Shown piece by piece: positions 8,530 to 15,437 of a DNA stretch of 64,000 bases. Position 1 is the first letter of the stretch, and every line of letters begins with the position of its first letter. The DNA is from Ancylobacter novellus. Lineage in GTDB: Bacteria; Pseudomonadota; Alphaproteobacteria; Rhizobiales; Methylopilaceae. The notes below the pieces were generated by a model. It was not told the origin of the DNA and ran no database searches. It saw nothing but the letters and a program-made list of their open reading frames with translations. The stretch lies in the NCBI GenBank assembly GCA_003241695.1, contig QFPN01000001.1:496001-560000 (forward strand), given 5' to 3'. The translations under genes and the position numbers were made by a program.

Positions 8530-9444
8530 ATGGCCCGGTGTCTCGTCCTCCTCAACCCTCGTTCCGGCACGCTGAAAGATTTGAAGGAGGCTTCGGGCCA
8601 GAAGAGCCCCGCCGAGAAGATCGCCGAGATCTTCGCCGCCGCCGGCAAGGAGGTCGACGTCCGGATGGTTCCGCCGCGGGACCTCAGTTCGGCGCTCGAG
8701 GAGGTCGGGCGCGGCGACAGCCACGACGAGATCATCGTCGGCGGCGGCGACGGCTCGTTGTCGCGTTCTCTCGGGCGGCTGCTCGCGACGGGCAAGACCT
8801 TCGGCGTGCTGCCCTTCGGCACAATGAACCTGCTGGCGAACGACCTTGGCGTTCCGAAGGAGATGGACGACGCGATCTCTGCGCTCGCCCGCGCCGAACC
8901 GCGGCGCGTCGACCTCGCCTCGATCAACGGACGACCGTTCCATTCGATCTCGGGGCTCGGCTTCTTCGCCCAGATGGCGCGCGCGCGAGAAACTGCGCGG
9001 GGGCTGAAAGGCCTCGGGCGCTACGCCGGCTTCGCCTATGCGGCGCTTCGCGCCTTCTTCCGATCGGGCCGCTCCCGCTACCAGCTCGTCATCGACGGCG
9101 CGCCGGTGAAGGTCGAAGCGACTGCGGTGCTCGTCACCAACAACGCCTTTGCGGACGACTCGTGGCGACGCCCCAGCCTCAACGAAGGCCGCATCGAGGT
9201 GATCGTCGCGCATTCCGGCGGCTGGGCGCAGCGCTTCCGTCTGGGCCTCGACGTTGTGCGCGGCGGCTGGCGGGAGAATCCGCTGATCGAGGTGTTCTCC
9301 GCACGATCCGTCACGGTCGAGAAGACGCGGCGCACCCGGGTCTGGGTCGCGACCGACGGAGAACTCACCCGAGAGCGCTGCCCGCTGACCTACGAAACGC
9401 TGCCCGGCGCGGCGCTGATGCTCACGCCGCCGTCCGGCGACTGA
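8530..9444 (+). CDS. Diacylglycerol kinase-family lipid kinase (YegS/DagK type)
   Basis: A 304-residue protein with the nucleotide-binding signature IIVGGGDGSLSRSLGRLL and the second motif GVLPFGTMNLLANDLG, followed by the C-terminal beta domain with VATDGE near the end. This matches the bacterial DAGK_cat family, which phosphorylates diacylglycerol or related lipids with ATP at the inner face of the membrane. No signal peptide. Convergent with argE, with only 22 bases between the stops. Confidence 0.9.
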   Translation: MARCLVLLNPRSGTLKDLKEASGQKSPAEKIAEIFAAAGKEVDVRMVPPRDLSSALEEVGRGDSHDEIIVGGGDGSLSRSLGRLLATGKTFGVLPFGTMNLLANDLGVPKEMDDAISALARAEPRRVDLASINGRPFHSISGLGFFAQMARARETARGLKGLGRYAGFAYAALRAFFRSGRSRYQLVIDGAPVKVEATAVLVTNNAFADDSWRRPSLNEGRIEVIVAHSGGWAQRFRLGLDVVRGGWRENPLIEVFSARSVTVEKTRRTRVWVATDGELTRERCPLTYETLPGAALMLTPPSGD

Positions 9445-9466
9445 CGACGGGGAACGCCGCGTCGAC

Positions 9467-10624
9467 TCAAGCCGCGCAATGCGCGATCAGCTTCCGCACG
9501 AAGTCCTCGCATTTCGCGAGCTGCTCCTCTGTCACGAACTCGTCGGGCTTGTGCGCCTCGCCGATCGAGCCCGGCCCGCAGACGACCGTCGGGATCCCGG
9601 CCGTTTCGACGAAGAGCCCTGCTTCGGTCCCGTAAGCCACCTTCGCGTGATCGTTGCGGCCGGCGAGGCGCTTCGCCAGCGTCACAATCTCGGCGTCCGC
9701 CGAAAGATCGAGCCCCGGAATTTCGGAGACCTGCTCGCAGGTGAACGCAGCGCGCTCGTCGCGCGCCTTCATCTCGCTCTCGATCGCCGCCGCCGCCTCA
9801 CGGATTTCGTCGGAGAGCGCGTCGAGATCGTCCTCCGCGATGGTTCGGAACTCGAGATCGAGCACGGCCTCCGAGGGCACGACGTTCACCGTGGAGCCGC
9901 CATGAAACACGCCGACATGAGCGGTCGAGTGCGGCACGTCGTAGAGGTCGTCGCGGGCGCCGCTCTCCTCGAAACGCGCCGCGATGCCGGTCGTCGCCAC
10001 CACGAGCCGGGCGGCGTACTCCACCGCATTGACGCATTCCGGCGCTCGCGAGGAATGGCCTCCGATCCCGTGGGCGCAGAAGCGCAGCGTGCGCTTCGCC
10101 TTGTGCCCGATGACGACCTGCATGTTCGTCGGCTCGCCCACGATGCAGCCAGCGGGACGCACGGGCCGCTTGGCGAGTTCGGCGAGCAGGTCCCGCACGC
10201 CGATGCAGCCGACCTCCTCGTCATAGGAAAAGGCGAGATGCAGAGGGAGCTTGAGGCCGGCGGCCAGCATTTCCGGGACGAGCGCGAGGCAAACCGCCAG
10301 AAACCCCTTCATATCGCAGGCGCCGCGACCGAAGAGCCTCCCGCCCCTGCGGACCATGTCGAAAGGATCGCTCGACCAGCGCTGATCGTCGACCGGCACC
10401 ACGTCGGTGTGGCCTGAGAGCACGTAGCCGGCTTTGTCCGCCGGCCCGATCGTGGCGAACAGGTTCGCCTTCTGGCCCGTCGCGTCGGAGATGCGCTCGC
10501 AGGCGACGCCGAAGCCGGCGAGGCAGGCCTCCACATGGTCGATCAGCGCGAGGTTCGAGTTCCGGCTGGTCGTGTCGAAGCCGATCAGGCGGCCGAGATG
10601 TTCGATCGTCGCGTCGGAGGCCAT
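9467..10624 (-). CDS. argE: Acetylornithine deacetylase
   Basis: A 385-residue M20 metallopeptidase-family enzyme that removes the acetyl group from N-acetylornithine in arginine synthesis. It carries the metal motifs LSGHTDVVPVD and RGACDMKGFLA, the catalytic glutamate in SYDEEVGCIG, the dimerisation-domain histidine in HSSRAPEC, and the late histidine in IGEAHKPDEFV. Length and architecture fit ArgE more than DapE. No other arginine gene is adjacent. Confidence 0.9.
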   Translation of the reverse strand: MASDATIEHLGRLIGFDTTSRNSNLALIDHVEACLAGFGVACERISDATGQKANLFATIGPADKAGYVLSGHTDVVPVDDQRWSSDPFDMVRRGGRLFGRGACDMKGFLAVCLALVPEMLAAGLKLPLHLAFSYDEEVGCIGVRDLLAELAKRPVRPAGCIVGEPTNMQVVIGHKAKRTLRFCAHGIGGHSSRAPECVNAVEYAARLVVATTGIAARFEESGARDDLYDVPHSTAHVGVFHGGSTVNVVPSEAVLDLEFRTIAEDDLDALSDEIREAAAAIESEMKARDERAAFTCEQVSEIPGLDLSADAEIVTLAKRLAGRNDHAKVAYGTEAGLFVETAGIPTVVCGPGSIGEAHKPDEFVTEEQLAKCEDFVRKLIAHCAA

Positions 10625-10756
10625 GCGCGGGAACAGTCTTTCGTGGAAGGAAACCGCATCTTCCTCTTAGCGCTCCGCAGTCCCGATCTGAACCCCTCGT
10701 CGGCGTTCCGACATTCTCCACGCCGCGACGTTCGGGCACGGGCGCGCCTCTCCGAC

Positions 10757-11146
10757 TTATGTGATCGGCGCCGCGGCCTTCGTCTGCGACGCCTTGATCC
10801 GTCGGGGTCATGCTAAAGGCGATTTTGCGCATGATCCCGGCGAAGGGGCTTCCGCCGCGGCTGTCATGCTCTTTCTCCCAAAGGCCGAGCTGTCCTCGAG
10901 ATAGGACGCGTGCTGGCCGGCGAGCTTCGGATAACCGGTGTTCTGGCCCATTTTGTCCGGGCCGTGGCAGGAGGCGCAGGCCGGCGTGCAGGTGTCGCTC
11001 GCGCCCCCGCTGGCGATCTGGCCCCAAGCCCGCCGGCTCGACCAGGCGATCGCCGCCAGCGCCGCGATGGTCGCGGCCGCGATGATCACGCGGGCAAGCG
11101 TCACCTCCGGCCAAGCGACGCCAGTGAAGACGCGAGAGTGTGACAT
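10757..11146 (-). pseudogene. Frameshifted c-type cytochrome
   Basis: The 5' part reads in one frame: an N-terminal hydrophobic segment (ARVIIAAATIAALAAIA), then the haem motif CASCHG and YPKLAGQHASYLED. The conserved continuation (QLGLWEKEHDSRGGSPFAGI) lies in a different frame after GAGGACAGC near 10890-10900, where one base appears missing. A second shift near 10800 is needed to reach the TAA at 10757-10759. An intact gene would encode a membrane-anchored or periplasmic class I cytochrome c of about 130 residues. It lies just outside the integrase boundary, so decay is plausible, but a sequencing error cannot be excluded. Confidence 0.65.
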
Positions 11147-11203
11147 GGCCCTGGCGCAATGGGGCGCGGCCGGCGCGCCTCAAAGGCCAGCGAGATATGA
11201 AAG

Positions 11204-11255
11204 TGGCCTCCCGGAAGGGATTCGAACCCCTGACCTACGGTTTAGGAACCGCTGT
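11204..11255 (-). other. tRNA 3'-half remnant: integration (att) site
   Basis: Reading the minus strand, 11252 down to 11204 folds as the 3' half of a tRNA: anticodon arm with GCGGT/ACCGT stem and loop TCCTAA, variable loop AGGTC, a T-arm with loop TTCGAAT, acceptor strand CCGGGAG, discriminator G and an encoded CCA. The loop fits tRNA-Arg(CCT) less one T. The matching 5' acceptor CTCCCGG and a D-arm are absent to the right, where an integrase gene follows, so this is the duplicated 3' end left by integration. The intact tRNA should lie at the element's other end, outside or unseen in this window. Confidence 0.65.
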
Positions 11256-11259
11256 ACAC

Positions 11260-11278
11260 CGCGGATCGTAAATCCGCG
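11260..11278. repeat. Short inverted repeat beside the att remnant
   Basis: CGCGGAT (11260-11266) and ATCCGCG (11272-11278) flank CGTAA. It lies between the tRNA remnant and the integrase start and could be an integrase arm-binding or regulatory site. Position is the only support. Confidence 0.4.
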
Positions 11279-11419
11279 AAGCCCGAAATCAAGGAATTGA
11301 CGAACGGCTGATTTCCGTTCTGTTATGAGGTCATACGCAATCCTGCCCTGAGACGCTTGGGGCTCCGACGCGGTCGCACAGGCTGCGTGTCGTACGCCCC
11401 AGATCAGCCCCAGGCCGGC

Positions 11420-13006
11420 ATGGCGACCGACATTACGAAGTTCCTCATCGAAAGCCTCATCCGCGAGACCGCCGCAGGCGGACGCCGCGAGGTCATCGAC
11501 CGGACCCAAGGCCTGATCCTGCGGGTCGGCGCGCGCGGGGCGGCCTGGACCTGGAAGCATGTGCTCAACCGCAAAACGCTGCGGTTGACGATCGGTCCAT
11601 GGCCGGAGTGGTCGATCGCGGAGGCGCGCGACGTCGCCGCCGCCGCGACCAGTCTGCTGCGCGCCAAACGCGGGATCCCCAACGAGGCCTGGTTGCAGGC
11701 CGAACGCGTCCGGCTCGGCAAGGCCGACGCCGGCGCCGCCGAGGCCGCGACGCCGGCCACCATCCGAGCCTGGGACTTCGCCACGGCGCGAGAACACTAT
11801 CTCGACTGGGTCAAGCAGAAGCGCGCCGAGGCGACCTGGCGCGACCGGCGCTACATCCTTCACGGGCCGGATCTCGCGCCGTTCGAAGGACGGCGCGTCG
11901 GCACGATCACCCGGCAGGAGTTCGCCGGCGTGCTCGCCAGGATCCATGAGCGCGGGGCGGAGCGCCATGCCGAGCATGTCGCCGAGACGCTCAGGCCGAT
12001 GTGGACGTATCTGGCCGACGACAGTCGCATCGGCGAGACCGGCGTCGAGGTCGGGATCATGGAGCGCCTGAAGGCCCCGGAGCGATCGCGGCGCGTCGGC
12101 GCGATGGGGCAGATCGAGATCGGGCGCGGCCAATATGTGCCGCCGCCCGAAGAGCTCGCTCGCATCGTCGCGATCTGCGACGCCGGCGTGATGTCGGACG
12201 ACATGTCGGTCGCGATCGCGATGCTGGTCTTTCTCGGCCAGCGACGTCGGATGGTGGCGTCGGCCGTGATTGAGGATTTCGAGGATCTGGGCGAGCGCGG
12301 GGCGCTGTGGTGGATCCCGGCGGCGCACAGAAAGACGGCGCTGACGCGCGGCCTGTACTCGGCCCATGTGGTGCCGGTGCCGCCGACGATCTGGGCCCGG
12401 ATCCAGCCCCAGATCAAAAGCGCGCTCGAGCGCCAGCCGAGCGACGAGGAGCGCGACGCCAACGCGCCGCCGCCCGAGCCCGTCAAACCCGGCCGCGGCC
12501 GACACAAACGTGTTCCTCCGCAGATCGGGGTGCGCCAGTCCAAACACCTCCATTGGCTGTTTCCGGGCGCGCGCCCGCGCAAATGGGGCGAAGAGGTCAC
12601 GCACATCCATGTCGACGACCTGACGCATCGGATCCGCGAATTGCCCGATGTGCTCGCTTCCGCGCATGAGTTGAGAAACGGGTTTGCGACGCATGGCGAA
12701 GCGATACTGGGCTTTTCGCGCGCGCAGACCCGCATGATCCTCGACCACTCCGAGGGCGGCGAAAGCCAGGACGTCACGGCGCGTTATGCGCTGCATCGCG
12801 GGATGCACGCCAAATGGCCGATCATGCAGGCGTGGTGCGAATTCCTTGATGCGGCGCTGCCAAAGGCGAAGGCGGAGCTGCCCTCGGAAACTGACCTCAG
12901 GGCGCTGATCAAAAAGGCTCGAGCCGAGGCCGCGACGGGCAAGACGCCGCTGGCGGCGCCAGTTCCTGCGCCGGTCGCGAAAAAGGTTCGGGCCAAGAAG
13001 GCCTGA
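11420..13006 (+). CDS. Tyrosine site-specific integrase of the tRNA-linked element
   Basis: About 528 residues. The N-terminal part is an arm-binding domain (GLILRVGARGAAWTWKH, then LTIGPWPEWSIAEARDVA) typical of P4-type island integrases. A central SAM-like domain follows (HYLDWVKQKRAEATWRDRR). The catalytic region shows GQRRRM in place of the first arginine box, HELRNGFATHG for the HxxR box, and ILDHSEGGESQDVTARYALH with the tyrosine nucleophile. The C-terminus is lysine/alanine-rich. The ATG at 11420 is chosen because the domain starts there; an upstream start at 11357 is possible. It adjoins the tRNA remnant, which is presumably its attachment site. Confidence 0.88.
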   Translation: MATDITKFLIESLIRETAAGGRREVIDRTQGLILRVGARGAAWTWKHVLNRKTLRLTIGPWPEWSIAEARDVAAAATSLLRAKRGIPNEAWLQAERVRLGKADAGAAEAATPATIRAWDFATAREHYLDWVKQKRAEATWRDRRYILHGPDLAPFEGRRVGTITRQEFAGVLARIHERGAERHAEHVAETLRPMWTYLADDSRIGETGVEVGIMERLKAPERSRRVGAMGQIEIGRGQYVPPPEELARIVAICDAGVMSDDMSVAIAMLVFLGQRRRMVASAVIEDFEDLGERGALWWIPAAHRKTALTRGLYSAHVVPVPPTIWARIQPQIKSALERQPSDEERDANAPPPEPVKPGRGRHKRVPPQIGVRQSKHLHWLFPGARPRKWGEEVTHIHVDDLTHRIRELPDVLASAHELRNGFATHGEAILGFSRAQTRMILDHSEGGESQDVTARYALHRGMHAKWPIMQAWCEFLDAALPKAKAELPSETDLRALIKKARAEAATGKTPLAAPVPAPVAKKVRAKKA

Positions 13007-13039
13007 GTCTCTTGGGGTAAGTCGACGTTAGAGCGCGCA

Positions 13040-13079
13040 AGAAATCCTTGATCCGACACGGCTTCGATCAGGGATTTCT
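13040..13079. repeat. Inverted repeat, probable integrase terminator
   Basis: Arms AGAAATCCTTGATC (13040-13053) and GATCAGGGATTTCT (13066-13079) pair over 14 positions with one mismatch around a 12-base loop. It starts 34 bases after the integrase stop, so a transcription terminator is likely, though no T-run follows. Confidence 0.6.
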
Positions 13080-13116
13080 CCATTCCGCTGCGGTTCAGTA
13101 ATCCATAGGCCGCATG

Positions 13117-13151
13117 CAAGATTTGAGGGATTACTAATCCCTCAAATCTTG
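13117..13151. repeat. Perfect 35-base palindrome
   Basis: Seventeen-base arms, CAAGATTTGAGGGATTA at 13117-13133 and its exact complement at 13135-13151, with a single C between. There is no room for a normal hairpin loop, so a protein-binding site or a bidirectional terminator is more likely. It is AT-richer than its surroundings. Confidence 0.7.
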
Positions 13152-13378
13152 AAGTGAAGTGAGTGGATCGACGGCGGCCGACCTGATGAATTAAACATAT
13201 CTGCGATGACGTCTTGATCTGTATGATTTGGGAGCTACGATCCATGGCTGCGGCGTGGTCCGGGGCCGCAGATCATCTTCTCCGGGCCGCGCGGGCGCCG
13301 CCACGGCGCGGGTAACGAAAGGGCGTCGGATGAGCCGAAACGGGATTCAGGGCGAAGCCGCGAGGGTCGGCTCCGTGT

Positions 13379-13408
13379 CCGTACCGTACCAAAGAAAGTA
13401 CGGTACGG
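13379..13408. promoter_or_regulatory. Perfect inverted-repeat operator of the KfrA-like gene
   Basis: Arms CCGTACCGTAC (13379-13389) and GTACGGTACGG (13398-13408) with an 8-base spacer, each containing a direct GTACC/GGTAC repeat. Outer GTGTCC (13375-13380) and GGACAC (13412-13417) extend the dyad. It sits 25 bases before the ATG of a KfrA-like protein. KfrA proteins repress their own genes through such dyads, so autorepression is the natural reading. Confidence 0.75.
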
Positions 13409-13433
13409 TGCGGACACCGGGCGAGGCCGCGTC

Positions 13434-14219
13434 ATGAGCCAGACCGTCGCCACCTACGAGAAAGTCGAAGAGGCTCTCCTGAGCCGGATCGGCGCCGGTC
13501 AGAAGGTCACGGCCGATGCGATCCTCAAGGATGTCGGGGGCTCCAAGGAAACCGTGCTCAAGCACCTGCGCGCGGCGGTCAGCAGGCACGCGATCAAGCT
13601 GAAGGCCGACAAGCCGACGCCGCCCGTGCAGGGCTTCGCGATCGGCGAGGATGTCGTCAGGCGTCTGTTCGCCCTGTTCAACGAGGTCGCCAGCGACCAC
13701 AGCGATCAGCAGGCGAAAAACTATCATGACGTGCTGTCGACGCTGCAGAGCTGTCTCGAGGAGCGTGACGCAGAGGTCAAACGTCTGCAGGGCGAACTCG
13801 GCGCCGCCAGCGGACGGCTGAAAGAGCTCGTCGCTGAGCGTGACCAGGCCAACGAGCGCGCGCGCCTCCTCGAGGCGAAGGGGATCGAGACGTCGGAGTT
13901 CGCCGCCCTGGTCGAGCAGCTCCGGGCGATGACGGCGTCGGCGGCAGGCGCGGCGCAGGCCGCTTCCGCCCCGGCCGTATCGGCCGAATCCGAGCCAGCG
14001 CCGGCGTCGCCCCTCGAGCCCTCGCCGGCCGAGCCGTTAGCCCCCGAGGCCGCCGCGAAGACCGGCGCGAAGTCCGCCGTCAAGACGTCGGCGACCAAGG
14101 GGACCGCGACGTCGGGTAAGACGTCCCGCGGCAAGCAGGCCGGGAAGCCAGGTCGGAAACCGGCCGCGTCGCCCCTGGCGACGCCGACCGGGCGCGGGCG
14201 TCCTCGAAAGACGCAATGA
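13434..14219 (+). CDS. KfrA-like coiled-coil DNA-binding protein
   Basis: A 261-residue protein. Residues about 1-60 form a helix-turn-helix KfrA_N-type domain (IGAGQKVTADAILKDVGGSK, then ETVLKHLRAAV). Residues about 85-165 are a long charged coiled coil, and the tail is Ala/Lys/Pro-rich ending GRGRPRKTQ, an AT-hook-like element. KfrA proteins on plasmids and integrative elements bind DNA, self-associate through the coil and autoregulate. A perfect dyad operator precedes the gene. It faces the metallophosphoesterase gene. Confidence 0.82.
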   Translation: MSQTVATYEKVEEALLSRIGAGQKVTADAILKDVGGSKETVLKHLRAAVSRHAIKLKADKPTPPVQGFAIGEDVVRRLFALFNEVASDHSDQQAKNYHDVLSTLQSCLEERDAEVKRLQGELGAASGRLKELVAERDQANERARLLEAKGIETSEFAALVEQLRAMTASAAGAAQAASAPAVSAESEPAPASPLEPSPAEPLAPEAAAKTGAKSAVKTSATKGTATSGKTSRGKQAGKPGRKPAASPLATPTGRGRPRKTQ

Positions 14220-14288
14220 AGCGCAGGCGGCTCCGCTCGCGCATCGCCCGATCCCAGGGCTCGGGGGCAAGTCGGGCCCGGCCGCGCT

Positions 14289-15086
14289 TCAGATTTCGAC
14301 CACGAGGCTCGACGAAAAGCCGCTCGCCTCGCCAAGATAGCCCCGCGGGTTGCAGATGATCCGCGTGTCGGCGACCATTTGATCGACGCGCTGATGGACG
14401 TGGCCGTGTATCCACAGTTTTGGCCGGCCGCGCACGATGAGGCCAGTCAGGTCCGAGACGAAGGCGGGCGACAGTGGGTCGTTCGCGTATCGGTCCGGGA
14501 TCGCGCAAGGGTGGGGCCCATGATGGCTCACGACCACCGTCGCGCCGTCGTGGGGCTCGGCGAAGGCGCGCTCGAGAAACGCGACGGTCTGGCGGTGCGC
14601 CTCAGCCGCATCCTGCGGCGCCCACCGCCGGGCGATCCTGTCCGGCAGGCCGCTGTCGACGTCGATCGCCTTATGATCCGGCATGCCAGTCCTCGCCGCC
14701 CGCATCGCGTTGCGGACGCCGTTCCGGTCGCCGGCGGCATAGAGCGCATAGTCGGTCCATAGGGTGCCCCCTGCAAAACGCACGTTGTCGATGATCGTCT
14801 CGTCGTCGTCGAGAAGCCGCACCCCAGTTCGCGCAGCAGCTCGAGCCGCGGCTGCCCGCGCGTGGGCGTAGTCGCTGCCGTAAAACTCGTGATTGCCGAG
14901 GACCGCGACCACCGGCATCCGGCGCCCGATCGTGCGGCCCAGAAAGGTGATCGCAAGATCGGCGTTTTCGGTGACGTCTCCGGCGACAACCGCCACGTCG
15001 GCCTGGGGCATCGCGGCGAGATTGATGGGGGACAAAGCGCAGGCGTGCGGCGTCAGATGAAGGTCTGACAGGATCCACAGTTTCAT
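14289..15086 (-). CDS. Calcineurin-like metallophosphoesterase
   Basis: A 265-residue protein with the full dimetal signature in order: DLHLT near residue 8, VVAGDVTENAD, VLGNHEFYG, the mid-protein histidine in VVSHHGPHP, and the late HGHVHQR. No signal peptide or extra domain, so it is a cytosolic phosphoesterase with unknown substrate (nucleotide, nucleic acid or phosphoprotein). It is first-neighbour downstream of a DUF6634-like gene and a soluble FtsH-like protease on the same strand. Confidence 0.88.
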   Translation of the reverse strand: MKLWILSDLHLTPHACALSPINLAAMPQADVAVVAGDVTENADLAITFLGRTIGRRMPVVAVLGNHEFYGSDYAHARAAAARAAARTGVRLLDDDETIIDNVRFAGGTLWTDYALYAAGDRNGVRNAMRAARTGMPDHKAIDVDSGLPDRIARRWAPQDAAEAHRQTVAFLERAFAEPHDGATVVVSHHGPHPCAIPDRYANDPLSPAFVSDLTGLIVRGRPKLWIHGHVHQRVDQMVADTRIICNPRGYLGEASGFSSSLVVEI

Positions 15087-15116
15087 CGGGTCGCCCCTTC
15101 CGGGACACGAGCCTCG

Positions 15117-15437
15117 TCAGCCGGCGTCGTCAGCCGGCGCGTAGAGTCGATAAAACCGGCTAAGCGTGCGCGCCCACGTGCGGCCGCGGTTCATCGCGAC
15201 CAACTGCGATGTGCGCGTCAGGCGACCATCGGCGATCCGTGGATGGCCGGTGACGATCCCGATAAGGAACGCGCTTTCCTCGTCCCGAACCAGCCGCCAA
15301 TGATCGAGCGCCGGCGCGTCCGCAAGATCAGGCGCGCCTCCGCCGAGCGCTTCGATCTCACGTAGCGCAAAGGCGATCCGGCGATCGGCGTCGTCACACA
15401 CCGGCCGGTCCTCGGTCCTCGTCGGACGATGGATCAA
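15117..15437 (-). CDS. Small hypothetical protein (DUF6634-like)
   Basis: A 106-residue protein whose core reads LDHWRLVRDEES, GIVTGHPRIADGRLTRTSQL and ends WARTLSRFYRLYAP. This 'TGHPR ... WARTLSRFYRL' pattern recalls a small uncharacterised Rhizobiales family (DUF6634, from memory). The start overlaps the 3' end of the FtsH-like gene by 44 bases in another frame, indicating tight coupling. Function unknown; the link with the AAA protease suggests an adaptor or substrate role, which is inference. Confidence 0.7.
   Translation of the reverse strand: MIHRPTRTEDRPVCDDADRRIAFALREIEALGGGAPDLADAPALDHWRLVRDEESAFLIGIVTGHPRIADGRLTRTSQLVAMNRGRTWARTLSRFYRLYAPADDAG

Larger units (their letters stand above)
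13007..13433. other. Regulatory intergenic region between integrase and KfrA-like gene
   Basis: 427 bases without a convincing gene. It contains two large inverted repeats (13040-13079 and 13117-13151) and the KfrA-type operator (13379-13408), annotated separately. A short ATG frame at 13243 closes after about 23 codons. Confidence 0.7.

Noticed and set aside
11204..11255. Functional tRNA gene
   Set aside because: The 5' acceptor strand and D-arm are missing and the anticodon loop is one base short; it is a remnant.
11236..11256. Plus-strand tRNA-Leu(TAG)-like anticodon loop
   Set aside because: The T-loop TTCGAAT reads correctly only on the minus strand and the variable loop is short, so a leucine tRNA does not fit.
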